Shown piece by piece: positions 15,559-20,935 of a stretch of 20,935 bases of DNA. The DNA lies in contig CAYMJO010000012.1 of the NCBI GenBank assembly GCA_964391305.1, forward strand, positions 1-20,935, in the 5' to 3' direction. Made by a program: the position numbers and the translations under genes. The notes below the pieces were generated by a model. The model ran no database searches. It was not told where the DNA came from and worked only from the letters and a program-made list of their open reading frames with translations. The DNA comes from CAYMJO01 sp964391305. GTDB taxonomy: Bacteria; Patescibacteriota; CALEFQ01. The number at the start of each line of letters is the position of its first letter. The stretch's first letter is position 1.

Positions 15559-15723
15559 GGGGACGTTTAAACGACCCGTTTTAGCTTAAATTTAAAAAAT
15601 CCCGCAAGGGAAGTGAATTTTTCAAACATCCACTTGATTAAAATGATAATAGGAGATAATAAAGAATTGAGGCAGAATATCACTCCCTCCTTTGTTACCT
15701 CTTATTATTATCCCCTTTAATTT
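15559..15723. other. Intergenic region before the LCP gene, weak hairpins and possible promoter
   Basis: Holds a palindrome CGTTTAAACG (15564-15573), a 4-bp GNRA-loop hairpin TCCC-gcaa-GGGA (15600-15611) and a 5-bp repeat AAGTG/CACTT (15611-15615 with 15631-15635). A weak promoter is possible: TTGATT at 15634-15639, then GATAAT at 15655-15660 with only 15 bp between. None is convincing alone. Confidence 0.3.
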
Positions 15724-17028
15724 ATGAAGAATAAAGAGTTGCAAGAGTCTCTGGATAAAATTGAAGAAGGACATCCTCGAAAAAAATTCAAAGGCTGTCT
15801 AAAGATTTTCATAATAATTTTAATAATCCTAGTTATTTTCGCAATCTTGGGCTATTTTTTATTTTTCTCAAAATTCGCTCTGCCCGGAACTGGACTAAAA
15901 GGAGAAAGCAAGGGACAGATCAATATCCTCGTGCTCGGTATCGGCGGAGAGGGACACAGTGGTGAAAATCTCACCGACACGATCATGCTTATTATGATTC
16001 GTCCAAAAGAAAACAAGATGGCGATGCTATCTATTCCGCGAGATCTCTGGGTAAATACAAAAGGCTACGGGGATAGCAAAATAAACGCGGTATATGCAAG
16101 AGCTCTGCCTAAAGAAGGCAAGGAGAAAGCGATCGGACTTGTTGAAAACCACGTAAAAGACATAACCGATATAAAACCAGACTACTACGCTCTTATAGAC
16201 TTTGAGGGTCTCTCGGAGGTCGTCGAAACACTCGACGGCGTTGATGTTTACGTTGATACGGAATTCACCGATACTCTCCATAAAATTAATTATAAAAAGG
16301 GAAAAAACCATTTTAACGGAGAACAGGCCGTCATGTACACGCGCGCAAGGTATGCAACCGCGGGAGAAGGCTCTGATTTTCAACGGGCGGACAGGCAACA
16401 AGATTTGATCATGGCGATAAAAGACAAGGCAATCAGCAAAGATACTCTCTTTGATCCCTCAAAGTTGAGCTCTCTATCAAAGCAGTATAAAAAACATATT
16501 TTTACAAATATAAGCATACGAGAACTCGGCAGGCTCAAAGCGGTGACCGGAGACATTTCGAACGATAACACCATTAAAGAAGTTTACAGCACTTCGAATA
16601 TCCTGGTCTCTGAAAAATCTGCAGGCGGAGCCTATATTCTCAAGCCTAGATCCGGAGATTATTCAGAAACACGCGCAATGGCAAAAAACATTTTCAAAGA
16701 TAATCCCACGGTGAAAATTTTTAACGGCACAAAAGAAATTGGAAGAGAAAAGAATTTCTCAAAAAAACTTTTGGCAAGTGGATACAACATATTAAAAACC
16801 GCTGATTCAGAAAAAAAGACATACATTCGGACCACTATTTTTGATAATTCCGACGGAAGATATAAAGAGTATATAAATAAACTTGCGGCAGAATACAACG
16901 CAAAAATCGCGCCCGGCCCATACATATCAACCAGCCATGAAAATGCAGACATTATCATAGTAATCGGGGACGCAAATAAAAAAAGCCGCATCGAATGGCT
17001 TGAGGAAAACTTTATGTTTCAGGTGTGA
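15724..17028 (+). CDS. LCP (LytR-CpsA-Psr) family cell-wall polymer ligase with LytR_C domain (434 aa)
   Basis: LCP proteins transfer lipid-linked glycopolymers onto peptidoglycan outside the cytoplasmic membrane. Here a cytosolic tail (1-25) precedes one membrane anchor (about 26-48). The LCP domain spans about 65-245 and shows the family's key residues: NILVLGIGG (67-75), D85 in LTDTIML, R106-D107 in SIPRDLWV, KINAVYA (119-125), YTRARY (205-210) and FQRADRQQ (219-226). A LytR_C domain follows at about 328-420 (VKIFNGT ... IIIVIGD). The stop at 17028 is 41 nt from the convergent dciA gene, with no clear hairpin between. With the O-antigen-ligase-like gene nearby it suggests attachment of a surface polysaccharide to the wall. 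Confidence 0.93.
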   Translation: MKNKELQESLDKIEEGHPRKKFKGCLKIFIIILIILVIFAILGYFLFFSKFALPGTGLKGESKGQINILVLGIGGEGHSGENLTDTIMLIMIRPKENKMAMLSIPRDLWVNTKGYGDSKINAVYARALPKEGKEKAIGLVENHVKDITDIKPDYYALIDFEGLSEVVETLDGVDVYVDTEFTDTLHKINYKKGKNHFNGEQAVMYTRARYATAGEGSDFQRADRQQDLIMAIKDKAISKDTLFDPSKLSSLSKQYKKHIFTNISIRELGRLKAVTGDISNDNTIKEVYSTSNILVSEKSAGGAYILKPRSGDYSETRAMAKNIFKDNPTVKIFNGTKEIGREKNFSKKLLASGYNILKTADSEKKTYIRTTIFDNSDGRYKEYINKLAAEYNAKIAPGPYISTSHENADIIIVIGDANKKSRIEWLEENFMFQV

Positions 17029-17069
17029 ACTACCACGCAAAGTATTCTTGTAAAAAAATCTGTACCACA

Positions 17070-17363
17070 CTATCTTAACACAATCCGAACTCTCTCTATT
17101 AATTCCATCTTAAATTGTTGGTTGATTTCTTGCAAAAAACGACACTTGTTCATCTCTATTTCCTGCGCATAAACAGAGCCGAGTGCCGCAACCTTGAGAG
17201 TGCCATTTCGAAATGACACCGCGCTAGATTTGCCGCCAATATTTTCTCCTAGCTTTTCAATGATCAATTTATTCCATGCACAGCAAACCATAGCGGCTTG
17301 GACCTGTTTTTCTATCCCATGCATAGCTATGGATTTTTTTATTATACCGCTCAATTTTTGCAT
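17070..17363 (-). CDS. dciA: DciA-like protein, DUF721 (97 aa)
   Basis: A short protein of the DUF721/DciA family (PF05258). In bacteria that lack DnaC or DnaI, DciA helps load the replicative helicase DnaB. Family marks are the tryptophan in CCAWNKLI (27-34), the GTLKVAALGSVYAQEIEMNK strand-helix unit (54-73; other members read GxLxVxVxSSxWAxEL) and the terminal FKMELIERVRIVL. The length is near the minimum for the family. It lies 19 nt downstream of recF on the same strand; a recF-DUF721 pair also occurs in actinobacterial origin regions, which supports the call. dnaA, dnaN and gyrB are not in the window, so this is not evidence of an origin here. Confidence 0.8.
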   Translation of the reverse strand: MQKLSGIIKKSIAMHGIEKQVQAAMVCCAWNKLIIEKLGENIGGKSSAVSFRNGTLKVAALGSVYAQEIEMNKCRFLQEINQQFKMELIERVRIVLR

Positions 17364-17382
17364 GACAATTCTTAGCTTAATA

Positions 17383-18519
17383 TTACTTAATTTTTACAAT
17401 TTTTCCACCATTTATTTTCAAAAACAACGCCCCTTTCTTAAATTCATCATCCATTTCATTAACATCGGTCGCAGTTATAAAAACTTGATGATCGTTTAGA
17501 ACTTTTCCAAGACACCTGCGCCTGCTTTTGTCGAGCTCCGAAAAAACATCGTCAAGCAGAAGCACGGGCTTCTTGCCGCTCGCATCCTCTAAAAAAGAAA
17601 GCTCCGCGAGCTTCAGCGCCAAGACCGCACTCCTGAATTCTCCCCTCGACCCAAAAGTTGCAAGCGACCTATCGTTCAATTCAAAGGCAAAATCATCCCT
17701 GTGAGGTCCTATGGTCGTTGTCTGCCTCGCAAGGTCATTCGCCTGTGCCGCTTTCAAGGATCTTTTTATAAATTTCCCAAGTTCCTTCTTATCTATCAAC
17801 GTCTCAACTCCCGGAAGGTTCACCTTTGGAATATAAATAACTTTCAATTTGGCGTTTTCCCCGCTTATCTCTTTATAAAAATTGTCTAATTTTTTATTTA
17901 TTTTTTCAAAAAATTCCGAGCGTTTTTTCACAAGATGACTTCCTTGCTCCGCAAGCTGTTCGTCCCAGATAAAAAGACTGGATATGGGACTATACCGTTT
18001 TGACATATTTGAGATAAGCTTGTTGCGTTGTTCAAGCGCTCTGTTGTAATGCAGAAGGGTATTGTAATAGACTTTGCTAACCTGGCCAAGGACAGAATCA
18101 ATGTATTTTCTTCTCGTGACCGGCGATGACGAAACAAGACGAATGTCCTCCGGAGAAAACAAAACAGTTAGAAATTCTCCGACGGCATCCGAGGAGGTCG
18201 TCTTCGTCCCATTTATCTGCGTCATCCTTTTCACGCTGGAGGATACGTCATCCTTAAGCAACATGCCGACAATGGACTTCTTCACTCTGCCCTCCTTGAT
18301 TTCCCCTTCCACCCTCGCAAATCCGCAATTCCAGCCGATTACATTTCCAGCGGCACTCGTTCTAAAAGATTTAAACAAAGACAAAAATCTGATCGCCTCA
18401 ATCATATTAGTTTTACCTTGGGTGTTTTCTCCAATAAAAACAACTACTTTCTTGTTGAAAGTTTTCTTTAAAACATCGTAATTGCGGAAATTCTGAAGTT
18501 TTATACTCGATAAAAGCAT
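17383..18519 (-). CDS. recF: DNA replication and repair protein RecF (378 aa)
   Basis: SMC-like ABC ATPase that binds single/double-strand DNA junctions at gaps and helps load RecA through RecOR. N-terminal strand and LQNFRNYD (8-15), Walker A G30-ENTQ-G35-K36-T37, FSPEDIRLV (121-129) and RRKYID (136-141). Then GPHRDDF (271-277), ABC signature GSRGEFR (290-296) and Walker B VLLLDDVFSELD (319-330). Length fits the family (about 360-380). The Walker A loop has T33 where most RecF proteins have G or A, a small oddity. It sits between the O-antigen-ligase-like gene (76 nt upstream) and dciA (19 nt downstream) on the reverse strand. Confidence 0.96.
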   Translation of the reverse strand: MLLSSIKLQNFRNYDVLKKTFNKKVVVFIGENTQGKTNMIEAIRFLSLFKSFRTSAAGNVIGWNCGFARVEGEIKEGRVKKSIVGMLLKDDVSSSVKRMTQINGTKTTSSDAVGEFLTVLFSPEDIRLVSSSPVTRRKYIDSVLGQVSKVYYNTLLHYNRALEQRNKLISNMSKRYSPISSLFIWDEQLAEQGSHLVKKRSEFFEKINKKLDNFYKEISGENAKLKVIYIPKVNLPGVETLIDKKELGKFIKRSLKAAQANDLARQTTTIGPHRDDFAFELNDRSLATFGSRGEFRSAVLALKLAELSFLEDASGKKPVLLLDDVFSELDKSRRRCLGKVLNDHQVFITATDVNEMDDEFKKGALFLKINGGKIVKIK

Positions 18520-18595
18520 AGGCTTTCAATACATAGCTTATCACAAATACCAAAGCCAATCAAAAAACACACGACGTTTTTAATTTTTTTAAAAT

Positions 18596-20437
18596 TCAAA
18601 TAGAAAAATTAGGCGCGGATTCTCTAGCCTTCTGTAAAGAATATTTTTCCATGTCTGCGACCGAGTCATCATATTCCGACCATCTATCATACACTGCCGC
18701 CAAGGAGGTGTAATAATTCAGGTCATCTAGCCCCAGCTCATGCGCGGTATTTAACTCATCAATGGCCTTCCTGAAAAACTCCGCGCGCGCGACGCCGTTC
18801 TCCGCGCCAATTGCCGCCGAATTATAGAGGGATGCCAGAAGAAAATGATAGTGCTGCTCATACGGAGCAAGGGCAATAGCACGCTTCAGATCCTTTTCCT
18901 GCCATTCGGTAATATTTTTCGATTTGTAATAAGCGGCCGCGTAAACGCTAGCGGCGGCAGGCATTAAATTTACAACAATGATAATAAAACAAATCACAAG
19001 CGCTGAAAGAACAAAAACAAACTTTTTGTTCTTAAATGAAAATTTTACGGCTTTAAAATCTTCTTTAAAAGATAACTTGAAAATCAAAGCGGCAAAAGTC
19101 CAGAACAGAATATACGTCGCAGTAACGGCAAAACCAAATTGATTGAAAACCACATAGCCCAAAATACCAGCCATGAGAACTACCATTAAGACTCCATCAT
19201 GACTTAATCTGTTTTTAAACCCGCTAAAACCAACAATAAATACAAAGACAATAATCCCAAAAAAGGCGATCATGCCGAATATTCCGTAAGAAATCCATGC
19301 GTCCATAATTTCATTATGCGCGCGGTCGGCTATCATTTCTCTGGATGCCTCGGGACGATCCGGCTCGTCGCGGTAATGCTTGGCATAAGTCTCCTGCATA
19401 TTGTCCGCGCCGACTCCGAACAAAGGATAGTCCTTTATAATGTCAAGCGCATCCTTCCAAATAAAAACTCGTATCGCCCCTGACCCCGAATGAAACTCGG
19501 TCATGTCCTTCAGGCGCTCATCAAGGGGATTACCATTCAAATCAAAGCTGTTTCTCTGTCCCGTCGCAAAAAACATGTAGTCCTCACCCGCGCCTTTGTT
19601 CATCTCTCTGGCAGAAACGAATGAGAGCGCCGCAATGGCAATCGTCAAAACAAACACCGTAAAAATCTTTTTCAAAAAAAACTTATCCTTCCTGTATAAA
19701 AAAATTATAAATACGAACACAAACAAACTCGCAAAAAAAGCCGCCGCCCACGCTGACCTCGTAAAAGTCAGAAAAAGCGCCGTACATTGAACATATAAAG
19801 AAATAGCCGCAAACGCCCTAGATTTTCTTTGAAGAATAAAATAAAGCGTAATCGGAACAGTCATCGCAAGATAAGCCGCAAGAAAATTTGGATGTCCAAA
19901 TGTGGAAAAAACCCTCACGGGCATAGACCATGGATCCATTCCAAGACGCTGCGCGATCGCATAGAGTCCAACTAGGAACGCAGAAAGAGAAACCGCCTTG
20001 AGGAGAATTTTTACTTCAGTCTTTCTGATTAAAAAAATCAAAATAAAAAAATACGCAACGTAATGCAGAATATTCACATATCCCTGAAAACGCAGGCTCG
20101 ACCCCCAAAAAGCAATATTTGGAGAATCGGCAAGGATCGTACTTACTCCGGAAAAAACAAGAAATGCAAAAACTAAGTATAAAAAATACTTAGGTATTCT
20201 CACAGAACTAATTTTCTTTTTTTTAAAAACCGAATGAACCGCCAGAAGCACCAAAACAGAAACCAAAGACCTAAAAAAAACCACTTGAAAAAATTCATAG
20301 AAAAAAACAGACGCTGGATTGAATACCAACGGACAGACGAGAAGAAGCACGAGCGAGGAATAAAAAACAAGGCCGTGTCTTTTTTCACCATGGTTGATTT
20401 CCATATTAAATCTGGTTAAGCTTGAATTCGATTCCAT
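18596..20437 (-). CDS. O-antigen ligase/polymerase-like (Wzy_C) membrane protein with TPR-like tail (613 aa)
   Basis: A polytopic membrane protein of the WaaL/Wzy/PglL superfamily, which joins or polymerises lipid-linked glycans outside the cytoplasmic membrane. About a dozen hydrophobic helices cover residues 23-500. A large loop with YPLFGVGADNMQETYAKHY (near 335-355) and ADRAHNEIMDAWISYGIFGM is typical of PF04932, in which the RAHN-type histidine region is conserved. The last ~110 residues form a soluble alpha-helical, TPR-like region (DLKRAIALAPYEQHYHFLLA, then DELNTAHELGLDDLNYYTSL). Such tails are common in patescibacterial members. It is reverse-strand, with its own promoter overlapping the upstream gene's end. 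Together with the LCP gene it suggests a surface glycan pathway. Ligase versus polymerase versus protein glycosyltransferase cannot be decided. Confidence 0.88.
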   Translation of the reverse strand: MESNSSLTRFNMEINHGEKRHGLVFYSSLVLLLVCPLVFNPASVFFYEFFQVVFFRSLVSVLVLLAVHSVFKKKKISSVRIPKYFLYLVFAFLVFSGVSTILADSPNIAFWGSSLRFQGYVNILHYVAYFFILIFLIRKTEVKILLKAVSLSAFLVGLYAIAQRLGMDPWSMPVRVFSTFGHPNFLAAYLAMTVPITLYFILQRKSRAFAAISLYVQCTALFLTFTRSAWAAAFFASLFVFVFIIFLYRKDKFFLKKIFTVFVLTIAIAALSFVSAREMNKGAGEDYMFFATGQRNSFDLNGNPLDERLKDMTEFHSGSGAIRVFIWKDALDIIKDYPLFGVGADNMQETYAKHYRDEPDRPEASREMIADRAHNEIMDAWISYGIFGMIAFFGIIVFVFIVGFSGFKNRLSHDGVLMVVLMAGILGYVVFNQFGFAVTATYILFWTFAALIFKLSFKEDFKAVKFSFKNKKFVFVLSALVICFIIIVVNLMPAAASVYAAAYYKSKNITEWQEKDLKRAIALAPYEQHYHFLLASLYNSAAIGAENGVARAEFFRKAIDELNTAHELGLDDLNYYTSLAAVYDRWSEYDDSVADMEKYSLQKARESAPNFSI

Positions 20438-20452
20438 AAAATTCTTAGCCCA

Positions 20453-20482
20453 AAACAGCCCCCGACATGCCGGAGGCTGTTT
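20453..20482 (-). terminator. GC-rich hairpin in the leader of the O-antigen-ligase-like gene
   Basis: AAACAGCC (20453-20460) pairs perfectly with GGCTGTTT (20475-20482), and CCG/CGG continues it after one mismatch, closing a 6-nt loop. On the reverse strand a run of four T follows. It may end the transcript of the His/Thr-rich gene. Because a promoter lies just upstream (20495-20523), it also falls inside the 5' leader of the next gene, where it could attenuate. Confidence 0.65.
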
Positions 20483-20494
20483 CGCTTAACATCA

Positions 20495-20523
20495 ATTATA
20501 CACAAATTTCCTATATCTTCCAA
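20495..20523 (-). promoter_or_regulatory. Sigma-70 promoter of the O-antigen-ligase-like gene
   Basis: On the reverse strand TTGGAA (20523-20518) is followed after 17 bp by a perfect TATAAT (20500-20495). Transcription would begin near 20488, just before the leader hairpin. The -35 box overlaps the last codons of the upstream small gene. Confidence 0.55.
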
Positions 20524-20801
20524 AAGAACAGTTTCTGCAGAGTTTGCGGATTAAATCTACTTAGAGTGTGCGGCTGAAATTGACGGGTATGCCTCGTATG
20601 CGGAGTATGAAGAGGAGTATGGTTGTTCGTATGACGTCCATACATGGAAAGCTCTTCGTTTTCCCCTCTTATTCCTGCGGTTCCTTCCTTTGTGGCCGCT
20701 TCAAAAAACATCGCGCTGGCAGCTAGGGAAAGTGTAAGGAAAGCCACAATCATGACGGCGTAAAAAACGCCAACTTTTGCCTTTCTTGATAGTTTTTTCA
20801 T
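20511..20801 (-). CDS. Small membrane-anchored His/Thr-rich hypothetical protein (96 aa)
   Basis: I do not recognise it. A basic start (MKKLSRKAKVG) leads into one hydrophobic helix (about 11-31), then a short acidic stretch, and then an unusual region where His-Thr pairs recur at 57, 61, 65, 68, 71 and 78. In DNA this is an irregular CATAC repeat, so part of the pattern may come from repeat expansion rather than selection on protein. The topology fits a signal anchor with the His-rich tail outside the cell, where it might bind metal or polyanions; that is a guess. A promoter-like TTGACA and TATAAT lie upstream and a hairpin follows the stop, so transcription is credible. No Shine-Dalgarno motif. 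Confidence 0.55.
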   Translation of the reverse strand: MKKLSRKAKVGVFYAVMIVAFLTLSLAASAMFFEAATKEGTAGIRGENEELSMYGRHTNNHTPLHTPHTRHTRQFQPHTLSRFNPQTLQKLFFWKI

Positions 20802-20834
20802 ATATATGGTTTACTTTAATAATTCATACAGCTA

Positions 20835-20865
20835 ATTATACTACTCGTTTATAAAATTTTGTCAA
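20835..20865 (-). promoter_or_regulatory. Promoter of the His/Thr-rich small gene
   Basis: On the reverse strand a perfect TTGACA (20865-20860) and a perfect TATAAT (20840-20835) are separated by 19 bp, longer than ideal. The -10 lies 33 nt before the ATG at 20801. The -35 box is 15 bp inside the right insertion-sequence tip. Confidence 0.5.
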
Positions 20866-20880
20866 TGCTTTTTCTATACC

Positions 20881-20935
20881 TGTCAACGGGAAATAGAAAT
20901 GTCCTACTTCCAAGGATTTAGAAATGTCCTACTTG
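20881..20935. mobile_element. Insertion-sequence tip, right edge (IS481/IS3-like, body outside window)
   Basis: 20881-20933 is the exact reverse complement of 1-53. It starts TGTCAACGGG and runs off the window edge. The two copies of the 15-bp internal unit are at 20894-20908 and 20919-20933. No transposase is visible. An outward TTGACA sits at the very tip on the reverse strand (20886-20881). Confidence 0.6.

Noticed and set aside
15651..15716. Long imperfect inverted repeat of GATAATA-type sequence before the LCP gene
   Set aside because: The arms match only with several gaps in an A/T-rich low-complexity stretch, so chance pairing is likely.
17070..18519. Replication origin near recF-dciA
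   Set aside because: dnaA, dnaN and gyrB are absent and I see no DnaA-box cluster, so the gene pair alone does not support an origin.
1..20935. Alternative genetic code (TGA as glycine) as in some related phyla
   Set aside because: TGA ends several full-length genes at the expected family length, for example those at 17028 and 10818.

Overview
The window reads as a stretch of chromosome from a Candidate Phyla Radiation (Patescibacteria, probably Parcubacteria-like) bacterium. This is an inference from the AT-rich coding style, very tight gene packing, the almost complete lack of Shine-Dalgarno motifs, and the gene set. TGA is used as a normal stop (for example the genes ending at 17028 and 18596), so the alternative code of Gracilibacteria and Absconditabacteria does not apply. 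The two edges of the window are a perfect 53-bp inverted repeat (1-53 and 20881-20933). It ends in TGT...ACA and looks like the tips of two copies of an IS481/IS3-type insertion sequence, whose bodies lie outside the window. The window is probably one contig broken at a multicopy element.

Layout. 54-431: a compact unit of promoter, 63-codon ORF and strong hairpin terminator. 562-1831: promoter and the yebC-ruvC pair. 1870-10678: six same-strand genes with gaps of 5-53 nt, the most interesting part. They encode (1) a secreted PKD-domain protein with seven membrane helices; (2) an 800-residue fusion of an ATP-grasp amino-acid ligase, a RimB-type retropepsin-like domain and a DUF1704 (MATCAP-type) metallopeptidase; (3, 4) two cyanophycin-synthetase-like ATP-grasp ligases; (5) a second, divergent DUF1704-like metallopeptidase; (6) a third cyanophycin-synthetase-like ATP-grasp ligase. 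10681-10807: palindrome and a long imperfect hairpin between convergent genes. 10818-12005 (-): tyrosyl-tRNA synthetase. 12183-17028 (+): bifunctional class A PBP with two Ig-like domains, a PII-like cyclic-di-AMP receptor (DarA type) and an LCP-family cell-wall ligase. 17070-20437 (-): O-antigen ligase/polymerase-like membrane protein with a TPR-like tail, recF and dciA (DUF721). 20511-20801 (-): a small membrane-anchored His/Thr-rich protein.

Interpretation. The six-gene cluster contains four ATP-grasp 'writer' domains and up to three peptidase-like 'eraser' domains, plus one membrane protein with an extracytoplasmic domain. The same pairing, ATP-grasp ligases (TTL/TTLL) opposed by DUF1704 carboxypeptidases (MATCAP/TMCP), builds and removes amino-acid tags on eukaryotic tubulin tails. 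I infer a reversible peptide-tagging or non-ribosomal peptide system in a streamlined bacterium. Substrate and target cannot be read from the sequence. The region from 12183 to 20437 is largely a cell-envelope module with two DNA-maintenance genes.
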